The notes under the pieces are model-generated. The model was not told the origin of the DNA, did no database searches, and saw nothing but the letters and a program-made list of their open reading frames with translations. A stretch of DNA of 38,238 nt, taken from CAYGLV01 sp964351025. GTDB lineage: Bacteria; Actinomycetota; Thermoleophilia; Gaiellales; Gaiellaceae. Position numbers and translations under genes: made by a program. Position 1 is the stretch's first letter; each line of letters opens with the position of its first letter. Positions 1-8,174 of the stretch are shown here, piece after piece. Location of the stretch: assembly GCA_964351025.1 (NCBI GenBank), contig CAYGLV010000017.1, positions 1 through 38,238 of the forward strand, written 5' to 3'.

Positions 1-1
1 C

Positions 2-55
2 GAGAGCATCGAGGCGGACGTCGCCGTGGCGACGCCCGCCCCTGAAGCCGTCTAG
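2..55 (+). CDS. C-terminal end of an unidentified protein (partial)
   Basis: Frame 2 is open from the window edge and ends ESIEADVAVATPAPEAV followed by TAG at 53-55. The Ala/Pro/Val-rich tail has the base composition of coding sequence here, but 17 residues are too few to name a family. The other two forward frames are less convincing: frame 1 stops at 45 and reads as an Arg-rich string. It could be chance, since only the edge of the gene would be visible. Confidence 0.35.
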   Translation, partial: ESIEADVAVATPAPEAV

Positions 56-85
56 CTCCTACGCTTCCGGGATCCGCAGGAGGCC

Positions 86-101
86 TAGCCCGGATCGTTC
101 A
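86..101 (+). repeat. IS-end-like motif, copy 1
   Basis: TAGCCCGGATCGTTCA lies about 100 nt upstream of the transposase remnant. It matches 15 of 16 bases of a second copy at 1032-1047, in the same orientation. Its position in front of an IS1380-type reading frame suggests the left terminal sequence of that element. That is inference; the right end of an intact element is not present here. Confidence 0.4.
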
Positions 102-200
102 TTGATTGGCCCGACTCCGCGCCAGCGGCCTGGCGATGTCCGCCTGAGCAGGGACGATCTGGGTTGTCGAGGCCCTATCTCCCTGCCCAGGAGGATCACC

Positions 201-453
201 ATGCAGGTGAAGCGTACGGAGACGATCGAGAGCCTACAAATCGTGGCGGACGCTGACCGCCTGGCCTCGCGGGCAGGAACCGACGCTGCTCGCCGGCCTC
301 GCCGATCGGGTCGGCCTGAGCGGGGCGCTCTCGCAGGCGATGGGGGGCGTGCGCAAGCGGCGCTCGCGTCACGATCCCGGCCGGACGCTGCGTGACCAGG
401 CGGTGATGCTCGCCGACCGCGGCACTGTCTGGTGGACGCTTCACTTTCTATAG
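201..453 (+). pseudogene. Frameshifted, truncated IS1380-type transposase remnant
   Basis: A good Shine-Dalgarno (AGGAGG at 190-195) precedes ATG at 201. The first frame reads to about residue 26 (ending DADRLASRAG). The similarity then continues in the next frame from about 283 as LLAGLADRVGL, then a Gly/Arg-rich stretch, HDPGRTLRDQ and VMLADRG. This order resembles the N-terminus of IS1380-family DDE transposases as I remember it. The shift near 275-285 breaks the frame. Similarity ends near 425, where the text becomes AT-rich, and a stop follows at 451-453. Only about 75 residues of a protein of roughly 400-500 residues remain, and no DDE catalytic core is left. The family assignment is from memory of the motif. 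Confidence 0.6.
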
Positions 454-473
454 CGTTATTGCTTTAAGTTTTG

Positions 474-502
474 TAGTATTGGCGCTCACCCTTCGAAAGG
501 AG
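474..502 (+). promoter_or_regulatory. osmC promoter -10 and ribosome binding site
   Basis: The stretch 441-480 is clearly more AT-rich than its surroundings. TAGTAT (474-479) is a plausible -10 hexamer. GAAAGGAG (495-502) is a strong Shine-Dalgarno 7 nt before the ATG at 510. I see no convincing -35 element. The AT-rich block begins where the transposase remnant ends, so the junction may have brought in the present promoter. Confidence 0.45.
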
Positions 503-509
503 CGTCTGT

Positions 510-1034
510 ATGAGCACCCGGACCGCCCCCGCAAACGGTGTCGACCTTTCGCCGGTCGCCGCCCTCGTGGAGAAGATCTCCGCCGATCCCGCCGCCGCCG
601 ACCTCTCGTTCGCCGCGCGCACGCGCTGGACGGGCGGCATGGCGTCCGTTACCGAGGTGCGCGAGCACGAGGGGATCGCCGTCGACGAGCCGGAGGCGCT
701 TGCGGGCGCCGACGGCGCGCCGAACCCAGTCGAGTACGTCCTCGCCGCGCTCGGCAGCTGCCTCACGGTCGGCTACGTCGCGGGCGCGACCGCGCGCGGG
801 ATCGAGCTGCGCTCGCTCGAGTTCAAGATCGTGGGCACGCTCGATCTCCGCGTCTTCCTCGGCCTCGCGCAGGGGCACGCCGGCTACAAGCGGATCGACG
901 TCACGACGACGATCGAGAGCGACGCGCCGGCGGAGGAACTCGAGGCGCTGCATACGCACGTCGTCAAGACCTCGCCGGTTGGGCACACGCTCACGAACCC
1001 GGTCGAGTTCGACGTCAAGCTCGCGACGCGCTAG
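510..1034 (+). CDS. OsmC family protein, single-cysteine type
   Basis: The 174-residue product has the OsmC/Ohr fold signatures: PNPVEYVLAALGSCLTVGY with the peroxidatic-type Cys84, a central beta-rich half, and SPVGHTLTNPV near residue 155. Classical OsmC and Ohr reduce organic or fatty-acid hydroperoxides with two cysteines. The second cysteine of the usual CPV motif is replaced here (Thr154-Ser155-Pro156), so a dithiol peroxidase cycle is unlikely and another thiol chemistry or role may apply. The start is fixed by the Shine-Dalgarno GAAAGGAG. The gene stands alone between a transposase remnant and a minus-strand DUF354 gene. Its stop codon is the first triplet of the second IS-end-like motif. 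Confidence 0.88.
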   Translation: MSTRTAPANGVDLSPVAALVEKISADPAAADLSFAARTRWTGGMASVTEVREHEGIAVDEPEALAGADGAPNPVEYVLAALGSCLTVGYVAGATARGIELRSLEFKIVGTLDLRVFLGLAQGHAGYKRIDVTTTIESDAPAEELEALHTHVVKTSPVGHTLTNPVEFDVKLATR

Positions 1035-1047
1035 CCCGGATCTTTCA
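1032..1047 (+). repeat. IS-end-like motif, copy 2
   Basis: TAGCCCGGATCTTTCA differs from copy 1 (86-101) by one base and has the same orientation. It begins at the osmC stop codon. The following 113 nt up to 1160 contain no gene that I can support. Confidence 0.4.
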
Positions 1048-1160
1048 GTAGTGCTGCTGGCGGTGCTAACTGGCCGCCGTCACGCTGGTACGCGAGCGGC
1101 CCGCGCACCTGCGCATGCAGATTCCCCCTTCTCCCCTTGACAGGTATGTCGGCGCGGATC

Positions 1161-2183
1161 CTACGCTTGTTGTGCAGAAAGGAACAGGTCGAGCATCGTC
1201 TGGGCGTCGCGACGCACCCGCGGTGTCCCGGTGAGGTTGCGCTTGCACAGGACGAGGTCGCCCGCAGCGCGCAGCGGAAGCAGCCGTCCCTCGCCGATCA
1301 ACTGCTCGTCCACCGCACCGAGCCGTCCCGCGAACGTCGTGTAGACCGGAACTCCGAGCGCCACCGCCTCGCGATTCATCGTCCCGCCGGCGGACACGAC
1401 GAGGTCGGAGAGCGCGATCAGGCTCTGGGCATCCAGCGCACCGTCGGGGACGACGAGCGACGGGAGGGCAAGCGCTCGGATCGCGTCCCGCTGCTCGTGC
1501 GTGCGCGGCAGGACGACGGCGTGGACCCCGGAATCGTTCCCGAGCCGCTCGAGGACCTCGACGAAGAGCGGATTCCCATGACGGTGGTACAGCGACACCT
1601 CGGGCGGCGTCCGCAGCACCACGAGAACGCGCTCCGGGTCGAGCCCGAGCCTCGCCGGAACCGCCGGGTCAGGCTCGAAGTCGGAGAGGTAGTACTCCTC
1701 CTTCAGGCCTTCGTAGCGGACGAGCTTCGAGCCGCGGACGCCGTAGCGGCGCAGGCGCCGGGCCGGGATCGCCTCCGGGACGACGACCCGGTTGGCGGAC
1801 CGGCAGCCGAGCTGGTGCTGGAGCCAGGCCCACTCGTAGTCGAACGACGTCGAGCACGGGATCGAGAGCGAGCGCGCCGTCATCGTCAGCTCGTGCGAAC
1901 CGTGCGTGAGCGCGAGGTCGAACTCGCGCGGCACTGCGAAATTGCGAAGCGCGCGCAGGCGGCCGAGCAGCGCACGGGCCTTGCCGCGTCGCGCGGCGCC
2001 TCCGTGGCGCGGTCCGATGACGTGGTGGCTGATTCCATGCAGGCGCAGCAGCTCGAGGGTCTGCGCGTACTCGCGGGCAGTCACCTCGACGTCGTGACCA
2101 GCTGCCTGAAGCAGCCGAATCAGCGGCCGGAAGACCGGGACGTGCGGGGAGTTCGTGATGTCGATCCAGACGCGCGTGCGCAG
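1161..2183 (-). CDS. DUF354 (glycosyltransferase-like) protein
   Basis: Product of about 340 residues, the usual DUF354 length, related to GT-B-fold proteins often found with surface-glycan genes. The signature N-terminus VWIDITNSPHVPVF is encoded upstream of the first ATG, at 2147-2174, so the start must lie before 2084. The only in-frame initiation-like codon between the stop TAG and this motif is CTG at 2183-2181. I therefore place the start there, giving (M)RTRVWIDITNSPH. Further family features are VLVVLRTPPEVSLYH and the late glycine motif ALSDLVVSAGGTMNREA, typical of nucleotide-sugar-binding C-terminal halves. The gene is divergent from lysR with a 54-nt gap. Its exact enzymatic role is unknown. 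Confidence 0.85.
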   Translation of the reverse strand: MRTRVWIDITNSPHVPVFRPLIRLLQAAGHDVEVTAREYAQTLELLRLHGISHHVIGPRHGGAARRGKARALLGRLRALRNFAVPREFDLALTHGSHELTMTARSLSIPCSTSFDYEWAWLQHQLGCRSANRVVVPEAIPARRLRRYGVRGSKLVRYEGLKEEYYLSDFEPDPAVPARLGLDPERVLVVLRTPPEVSLYHRHGNPLFVEVLERLGNDSGVHAVVLPRTHEQRDAIRALALPSLVVPDGALDAQSLIALSDLVVSAGGTMNREAVALGVPVYTTFAGRLGAVDEQLIGEGRLLPLRAAGDLVLCKRNLTGTPRVRRDAQTMLDLFLSAQQA

Positions 2184-2224
2184 ACCCTAGCGCGCCTGGG
2201 AAGCGTCCCGCGCGCGTTGCGTCC

Positions 2225-2239
2225 ATAATCAACGCTTAT
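2225..2239. promoter_or_regulatory. LysR-type operator overlapping the lysR start and -10
   Basis: ATAATCAACGCTTAT is a dyad (ATAA-N7-TTAT) with the T-N11-A geometry of LysR-type binding boxes. The arms extend one base to CCATAA...TTATGG (2223-2241). It overlaps the probable -10 CATAAT (2224-2229) and covers the ATG at 2238, so a bound regulator would block its own transcription. A second copy identical at 12 of 15 positions lies at 8242-8256. The CATAAT-to-ATG distance of 8 nt, with no Shine-Dalgarno, suggests a leaderless message. Confidence 0.65.
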
Positions 2240-3128
2240 GGACACGCGCCAGCTCGCCGCCTTCTGCGCCGTTGTCGAGCGGCACAGCTTCTCGCAGGCT
2301 GCGGAGAAGCTCGGCGTCACCCAGCCGGCGGTCTCGCTTCAGGTGCGGGCCCTCGAGAAGCGGCTCGGGCAGCAGCTGCTCGATCGCTCCGGGCGGCGTG
2401 TCGAGCCGACGGAGGCTGGGCTCCGGCTCTACCGCGGCGCCCAGCGGCTGCTCGCGCTCGAGGCGCAGGTGCTCGAAGAGGTCTCCGCCGAGGAGGGCGC
2501 GCTCGCCGGTGAGCTGCGGATCGGCGCCTCGACGGGGCCGGCGGCGATCGTCGTCCCGCTCCTGCTCTGCGAGTTCCAGCGCCGCAACCCCGGGGTCGGC
2601 ATCTCGCTGACAGTCTCCGACACGCAGACCGTGGTCGACCGGGTCGCCGACCGCGAGCTCGAGCTCGGTATCGTCGGCGCCGCCCGGCGGCACCGCGGCG
2701 TCCGCTACGAGCCGTTCTTCCGCGACGAGGTCGTGCTCGCGTGCCCGCCGGATCACGCTTTCGCCGGCCGGACGGTCGAGCTCGACGAGCTGCGCGGCGA
2801 GCAGCTGATCGTGATGCAGGAGGGTGCCGGCGTGCGCGCCGTCGTCGAGGACGAGCTGCGCCGGCAGGGGATGCGCTTGCGCGATCTCGGCGTCCGTCTC
2901 GAGCTGGGTCTCCAGGAGTCGGTGCGGAGCGCCGTGCAGGCGGGCTACGGCGTGACCTTCATCTCGCGCACGGCGATCGAGCCCGAGCTGGCTGCCGGCA
3001 GGCTTGCGTTCGCTCGGGTCAAGGGGCTTGACCCCGTTCGCGAGATCTCGCTCGCGCGCGGCCTCGGACGCGCGGTCACGCGCGCGGCGGAGGCATTCCT
3101 CGCCTTCGCGCGCGAGCGGCTGGAGTGA
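2238..3128 (+). CDS. LysR family transcriptional regulator
   Basis: The 296-residue length is typical of LysR proteins. An N-terminal winged helix-turn-helix occupies residues 1-60 (QLAAFCAVVERHSFSQAAEKLGVTQPAVS in overlapping segments). A linker helix follows, then a LysR_substrate effector domain from about residue 88 (LRIGAS) to 290. CysL/CbbR-type regulators of sulfur or carbon metabolism have this architecture; the effector cannot be read from sequence. The ATG at 2238 fits the family N-terminus MDTRQLAAF. Its stop overlaps the next gene's GTG (GTGA), so the two are co-transcribed. The dyad over its start and the near-identical dyad before the 8308 operon make it the likely regulator of both. 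Confidence 0.93.
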   Translation: MDTRQLAAFCAVVERHSFSQAAEKLGVTQPAVSLQVRALEKRLGQQLLDRSGRRVEPTEAGLRLYRGAQRLLALEAQVLEEVSAEEGALAGELRIGASTGPAAIVVPLLLCEFQRRNPGVGISLTVSDTQTVVDRVADRELELGIVGAARRHRGVRYEPFFRDEVVLACPPDHAFAGRTVELDELRGEQLIVMQEGAGVRAVVEDELRRQGMRLRDLGVRLELGLQESVRSAVQAGYGVTFISRTAIEPELAAGRLAFARVKGLDPVREISLARGLGRAVTRAAEAFLAFARERLE

Positions 3129-4150
3129 CGGAGCCGCCGCTTCTGCGGTTCGGGTCCGGCTCGCTCTCCGACCTCGGAGAGCTGGCGGACGAGCTGGGGC
3201 TCGAACGGCTGCTGCTCGTCACCTCGGCGCGTGCCGCCGTCGCGCACGCGGCCCGGCTGCCAGTGGCCGCGGTCTACGACGGCGTTCGTCCGCACGTTCC
3301 CGTCGAGACGGTCGAACAGGCTGCGGCGCTCGCCCGTGCGCTGGAGGTCGACGGGCTCGTGGGCTTCGGCGGCGGCAGTGCGATCGACACCTGCAAAGCA
3401 GTCACCGTCGAGCTCCTGGGCGAGCGGCGGCTGAAGACGATCGCCGTGCCGACGACCTACGCCGGCGCGGAGTGGACGCCCTACTTCGGAATGGTGATCG
3501 AGCCCGGGCGCAAGGGCGGCGCCGCGCACGAGCTGGCCGCGCCGGTCGCGGCGATCTACGACCCGGAGCTCCAGCTCGACCTGCCCGTTCCGGAGACGGT
3601 CGGAACGGCGCTCAATGCGCTCGCGCACTGCGCGGAGGCCTACTACGTCACCGGGCACAACGAGCGGGGTGACCGCCACGCCGACTGCGGCGCGACGGAG
3701 ATCTCCTACGCGCTGCCGCTCGTCGTCTCCGACCCGTCCTCGCTCTACGCCCGTACGCGCCTGCTCTGCGGTGCGATGCAGGCAGCGTTTGCGCTCGGGG
3801 CCGCCGGGCTCGCACTCGGGCACGCGCTGGCGCAGGCTCTTGGCGGCCGCTACGGGCTCCCGCACGGTGCTCTGAACGCGGTCTGCCTTCCCGCCGCCCT
3901 GCGGTTCAACGGCGAGGCCGTCCCGGAAGCGGTGGAGCGGTTCGGGCGGGCGCTGGCGACCGGCGATCCGATCGGCCGCGTCGAAGAGCTTGCGGCCCTT
4001 GGCGGCTTCCGGAATCTGCGCGACCTCGGGGTCCCCCGCGAGGATCTCGCCGACGTGGCGGAGGCGGTCGTCGTCCGTGCCGGCGCGAAGGCAAACCCGC
4101 GCACAGCGAGCGCGGCCGAGGTCGAGGAGCTACTGGTCTCTGTCTGGTAG
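3125..4150 (+). CDS. Maleylacetate reductase-like iron-containing alcohol dehydrogenase family protein
   Basis: The 341-residue product belongs to the group III (Fe-ADH) superfamily, nearest in motif style to maleylacetate reductases. The dinucleotide motif GFGGGSAID is at 80-88 and PTTYAGAE at 109-116. The metal-site region reads ALNALAH with Asn164 where Fe-ADHs have Asp. His168, His233 and His247 are present, and Gln237 stands where many members have a second His. The Asp-to-Asn change is also seen in maleylacetate reductases, which do not need a metal. The start GTG overlaps the lysR stop. No aromatic-degradation genes are nearby, so maleylacetate is an unlikely substrate. Coupling to lysR suggests a short-chain acid or sulfonated carbonyl compound instead, which is inference. 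Confidence 0.87.
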   Translation: MTEPPLLRFGSGSLSDLGELADELGLERLLLVTSARAAVAHAARLPVAAVYDGVRPHVPVETVEQAAALARALEVDGLVGFGGGSAIDTCKAVTVELLGERRLKTIAVPTTYAGAEWTPYFGMVIEPGRKGGAAHELAAPVAAIYDPELQLDLPVPETVGTALNALAHCAEAYYVTGHNERGDRHADCGATEISYALPLVVSDPSSLYARTRLLCGAMQAAFALGAAGLALGHALAQALGGRYGLPHGALNAVCLPAALRFNGEAVPEAVERFGRALATGDPIGRVEELAALGGFRNLRDLGVPREDLADVAEAVVVRAGAKANPRTASAAEVEELLVSVW

Positions 4151-4176
4151 CCGGAGCGGCCCCTCGCGCGCCGGAC

Positions 4177-4204
4177 GAGACAAGCGGCGATCGGCGACTA
4201 GAAT
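4177..4204 (+). promoter_or_regulatory. Putative promoter of the SARP-type regulator
   Basis: GAGACA (4177-4182, four of six bases of TTGACA) is followed after 16 nt by TAGAAT (4199-4204). Transcription would begin near 4211 and give a leader of about 60 nt before the ATG at 4273. The rest of the 122-nt interval after the dehydrogenase gene shows nothing else. Confidence 0.5.
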
Positions 4205-4272
4205 CCGCGGACGGCGATCGTTTGCGGCCGCGGCGCCGTTCCTGGTTTGGGGAGAGCGATGGAGCGGGAGGC

Positions 4273-7200
4273 ATGGATTTTCGGATACTCGGGCCCGTCG
4301 AAGCCGTCGCCGCTGGCGAGCCCGTTGAGCTGGGCGGTGGGAAGCTCCGCACGCTGCTCGGGCTGCTGCTTCTCGATCCGAACCGCGTCGTCAGCGCTGA
4401 ACGCCTGATCGACGCCCTCTGGGGCGCCAGCCCGCCGGAGACGGCCACCAACGTCCTCCAGGTCTACGTCTCCCAGCTTCGCCGCGCGCTTCGGGGGGCG
4501 GAGCCGGGCAGCGAGCGACGGCTCGTCACGCGGCGGCCGGGCTACATGCTGCGCGTGGCGCCGGAGGAGCTGGACCTGGCCCGCTTCGAGCACGGGGTCG
4601 CCGAGGGCCGTGCTGCGCTCGCGGCCGGGAGCCCTGACGCCGGCGCTGCGCTGCTGCGCGAGGCACTGGGGCTCTGGCGAGGCGATCCGCTCGAGGGTGC
4701 CGAGGTGGAGTCGCAGGCGCTCGCCGACGTCGAGCGCCTCGCCGAGGAGCGGCTCGCGGCGCTGGCCGACCGGGTCGAGGCCGAGCTTCAGCTCGGCGGG
4801 CACGATGCCGTCATCGGTGAGCTCGAGGCGCTAGCCGCAGCGAACCCGTTGCATGAGCGCCTCGCGGGCCAGCTGATGCTCTCGCTCTACCGCGCCGGTC
4901 GTCAGGCGGACGCCCTCGAGGTGTACAGACGGACGCGCGAGCTCCTCGTCGAGGAGCTCGGGATCGAGCCGGGCCCGGCTCTGCACGCGCTCGAGCGCGC
5001 GATTCTCGTGCAGGATGCGTCCCTCGAGGCGCCTCGCCGCGGTGCGGAGCCAGCGGCTTTCGAGGCCCGCCCGGCGCAAGAACGGGAGGTGCGCAAGACG
5101 GTGACCGCGCTCGCCGTCGACGCGGGAGCCGGGTCGCTGGATCCTGAGACCAGCAGGCTCGTGGCAGCCCGGGTCCTCGTAGAGGTCGAGGCTGTCACGT
5201 CGCGTTACGGCGCAACGGTCGCGCAAGCGGGCCAATCGCCGCTCGCGCTGTTCGGCGTGCCGGCGGTGCACGAGGACGACGCGGTGCGGGCCGTCCGGGC
5301 GGCGGTGGAGCTACGAGGACGGCTCACCGCCGTGGGCGACGAGCTGGAGCGCGACCTTGGGGTGCGACTCGTCGCTGCATTCGGCATCGCCTCCGGCGAC
5401 GTGCTCGTCCGGCAGACGGAGCAGGACGGCTCGCTCGTCGCAGGCGACACGGCGATCCGCGCCGCGAGGCTTGCGGCAACTGCGGGCGGCATCCTCGTGG
5501 ATGAGGCCACCCGCCGGGCGGTCGACGGTGCGGTCGAGCTCGAGCAAGCAGGCGGCAGCTCGCGGCGCAGCGGCGACGCCCCTTCGTGGTCCGTTGTCGC
5601 TGTCGCGCCCGAGGCGGTCGCCGTCGGGCGGCGTCGCGACGGGGTCGTGCTCGGGAGGGCTCTCGAGCTCGCCCAGCTGCGGCAGGCGTACGAGCGCGCC
5701 GTCGGCGAGCGCTCGGCCTATCTGTTCACGGTGCTCGGGTCGGCGGGGATCGGCAAGTCGTCGCTGCTGCGCGAGTTCGTCTCCGGGTTCGACGCGAGTA
5801 CGCGCGTCCTCTCCGGCCGCTGCGTCCCGTACGGCGACGGGATCACGTTCTGGCCGCTCGCCGAGGTCATCCGGCAGGCCGCGTCCGAAACGAGTCCGGA
5901 GGCGATTCGAGAGCTTCTGGGAGACGCTGCCGACGCGGATACGATCGCGGAGCGGCTCGCCGGCGCGGTCGGTGCGGGCGACCCGAAGGCCGGCTCCGAC
6001 GCGACGTTCTGGGCGGTCCGGAAGCTGTTCGAGCAGCTCGCCGGCGAGCGCCCGCTGGTCCTCGTCTTCGACGACGTTCACTGGGCCGAGCCCATGTTCC
6101 TGGATCTGATCGAGCACGTCGCGGACTGGTCCCGCGCGGCTCCGATGCTCGTCGTCTGTCTCGCTCGCCCGGAGCTGCTGGAGGAGCGACCGGGGTGGGC
6201 CGGCGGCAAGACGAACGCAACGTCGATCTTGCTCGGGCCGCTGAGCGAGAGCGACTCGAGCCGGCTCGTCGAGCTCCGGTTTCCGAGCGAGGTGCTCGGC
6301 GGCGGCGCCCGGGAGCGGATCCTCGACGCGGCCGAGGGCAATCCGCTCTTCATCGAGCAGCTCGGCGCCATGCTCGCCGAGGTGGGCGAGTCCGCGCTCG
6401 GGGGCCCGCTGCCGCAGACGATCCAGGCGCTCCTCACGGCCCGCCTCGACCGCCTCTCGCCGCTGCTGCGAGAAGTGATCGATCGTGCGGCGGTGATCGG
6501 GCGGGACTTCACGACGAGCGCAGTCGTCGAGCTCCACCCCGACGCTGCCCGGCCCGAGGTCCCGGGCGCGCTGAGCGCCCTCGTCGGCAAGTTGCTGCTC
6601 CAGCCCGGGCGCTCCATGTTCGCCGGCGAGGAGGCCTACCGCTTCCAGCACCAGCTCGTGCGCGACGTGGCGTACGCGTCGGTCCCGAAGGGGCTGCGCG
6701 CGGAACTGCACGAATGCTTCGCGGATTGGCTCGAACGGACCGTCGAGGGACGGGACGCCGAATACCAGGAGATCCTCGGCTACCACGTCGAGCAGGCGTT
6801 CCTCTACCGAGCGGAGCTCGGGCTCCCCGGCCAGGACGAGCTGGGGGCGCGGGCGGGTGCGCTGCTCTTCGGGGCGGGACGGCGTGCCGCCACACGGGGC
6901 GACGTCAGGGCAGCGGTCGGGCTGCTCTCCCGCGCCGTCGCCGTGACTTCGACGGACAGTTCGTCCCGGGCCGACTTCTTGACGGAGCTTGCGGAGGCGC
7001 TGCGGGAGTGCGGTGACTTCTCGCGGGCCGACCGGGTGCTCGCCGAGGCGCTCGCACTCGCGGCCTCGCGCGCCGATCGCGCCGTGGAGGCGCAGGCGAG
7101 GATCGCCCGGCTGCGCGTGCAGCTGTCAACGAACCAGGAGCTCGGCCCGCGGGAGGTCGAAGGCGTTGTCAGCGCCGCGATCGACGTCCTCACGGAGCTC

Positions 7201-8115
7201 GGTGACGAGCGCCGTTTGGCGAAGGCCTGGTTCCTGCGCGCCTGGCTCGAATGGCTCGGTTGCCGGGCGATGGCGGCGGCCGAGTCGTCGCGACGAGCGG
7301 CGGCCCACGCCGAGCGGGCCGGCGACGAGCGTGGCCAGGCGCAGGCGCTTCATCTTCTTGTCGGCGCTGACCTGTTCGGGCCGACACCCGTCTCCGTCGC
7401 GCGTGCCCACTGCGAGGAGGTGATGCGGATGCTGCCGGGGCAGCGTCGCATCGAAGCCTCCGCGGCCCGCGCGCTGGCAGGTCTCTCCGCGATGGCCGGG
7501 CGCTTCGACGAAGCTCTCGGCCTGCTCGAGCGCGATCGGGAGATCCTCGAAGATCTTGGCCTCCGCGTCGCTGCCGCGAGCGCCGCAGAGATCGCCGGGT
7601 CGGTGGAGCTCCTCCGCGGGGACCCCGTTGCGGCCGAGCGCGAGCTGCGCCGCGGCTACGAGGCGTTCGAGAAGATGGGTGAGCTGGCGAACCTCTCGAC
7701 GCTGGCGGCCATGCTCGCGCAGGCGCTGTACGCGCAGGGCCGCGACGAGGAGGCGCTGCGCCTGACCGAGACGAGTGAAGCAGCCGCGGCGGAGGAGGAT
7801 CTGCACACACAGGTCCAGTGGCGAGCGGCGCGCGCCAAGGTGCTGGCGCGCGCCGGGCAACTCGAAGAGGCGGTGGCGCTCGCTCGGGGGGCGGTCGAGC
7901 TGGGCGGCCGTACGGACTTCCTCGTCATGCGCGGGAACGCGGCCCTGGACCTGGCGGAGGTCCTGCTGCTGGCCGGCCGCGCGGATGAGTCGGTAGCCGC
8001 GGCGCGGGAGGCGGTGGCGCTCTACGAGCGCAAGGGCGCCTCTCAGGCCGTTACGGCCGCTCGTCGCCTCATGGGGCGTAGGGGGCCTAGTGGCCGTCGG
8101 TCCAGCTCACGATAG
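4273..8115 (+). CDS. BTAD/SARP-type transcriptional regulator with degenerate cyclase, AAA ATPase and TPR domains
   Basis: About 1280 residues. An OmpR-like DNA-binding domain (MDFRILGPVEAV to about 95) and a bacterial transcriptional activator domain (about 95-250) open the protein. From about 273 to 430 lies a class III nucleotide-cyclase-like segment (RKTVTALAVD, LALFGVPAVHEDDAVRAVRAA, AGDTAIRAARLA). It lacks the usual metal/GD motif (GQS instead), so it is probably catalytically dead. A STAND/AAA ATPase follows, with Walker A GSAGIGKSS near 489 and Walker B VFDDVHWAE near 597. The C-terminal 400 residues are Ala/Glu-rich TPR-like helices. An upstream in-frame TTG (4222) would add 17 atypical residues, so the ATG is preferred. 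It lies directly upstream of the sulfonate operon on the same strand and may help control it. Confidence 0.9.
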   Translation: MDFRILGPVEAVAAGEPVELGGGKLRTLLGLLLLDPNRVVSAERLIDALWGASPPETATNVLQVYVSQLRRALRGAEPGSERRLVTRRPGYMLRVAPEELDLARFEHGVAEGRAALAAGSPDAGAALLREALGLWRGDPLEGAEVESQALADVERLAEERLAALADRVEAELQLGGHDAVIGELEALAAANPLHERLAGQLMLSLYRAGRQADALEVYRRTRELLVEELGIEPGPALHALERAILVQDASLEAPRRGAEPAAFEARPAQEREVRKTVTALAVDAGAGSLDPETSRLVAARVLVEVEAVTSRYGATVAQAGQSPLALFGVPAVHEDDAVRAVRAAVELRGRLTAVGDELERDLGVRLVAAFGIASGDVLVRQTEQDGSLVAGDTAIRAARLAATAGGILVDEATRRAVDGAVELEQAGGSSRRSGDAPSWSVVAVAPEAVAVGRRRDGVVLGRALELAQLRQAYERAVGERSAYLFTVLGSAGIGKSSLLREFVSGFDASTRVLSGRCVPYGDGITFWPLAEVIRQAASETSPEAIRELLGDAADADTIAERLAGAVGAGDPKAGSDATFWAVRKLFEQLAGERPLVLVFDDVHWAEPMFLDLIEHVADWSRAAPMLVVCLARPELLEERPGWAGGKTNATSILLGPLSESDSSRLVELRFPSEVLGGGARERILDAAEGNPLFIEQLGAMLAEVGESALGGPLPQTIQALLTARLDRLSPLLREVIDRAAVIGRDFTTSAVVELHPDAARPEVPGALSALVGKLLLQPGRSMFAGEEAYRFQHQLVRDVAYASVPKGLRAELHECFADWLERTVEGRDAEYQEILGYHVEQAFLYRAELGLPGQDELGARAGALLFGAGRRAATRGDVRAAVGLLSRAVAVTSTDSSSRADFLTELAEALRECGDFSRADRVLAEALALAASRADRAVEAQARIARLRVQLSTNQELGPREVEGVVSAAIDVLTELGDERRLAKAWFLRAWLEWLGCRAMAAAESSRRAAAHAERAGDERGQAQALHLLVGADLFGPTPVSVARAHCEEVMRMLPGQRRIEASAARALAGLSAMAGRFDEALGLLERDREILEDLGLRVAAASAAEIAGSVELLRGDPVAAERELRRGYEAFEKMGELANLSTLAAMLAQALYAQGRDEEALRLTETSEAAAAEEDLHTQVQWRAARAKVLARAGQLEEAVALARGAVELGGRTDFLVMRGNAALDLAEVLLLAGRADESVAAAREAVALYERKGASQAVTAARRLMGRRGPSGRRSSSR

Positions 8116-8174
8116 CCCCCCTTCGCTTCGACTCGGACCTGTGACTGACGGCATGCGACGACGTTGACAGAAGG

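Noticed and set aside
1137..2228. 363-residue plus-strand frame opposite the DUF354 gene, with TTGACA and TACGCT upstream
   Set aside because: Arg/Glu/Asp-rich antisense shadow of a recognisable DUF354 gene. The promoter-like hexamers have a 19-nt spacer and lead only into antisense sequence.
5311..6786. 491-residue minus-strand frame inside the SARP gene
   Set aside because: Low-complexity shadow caused by GC-rich third positions; the plus-strand frame has clear domains throughout.
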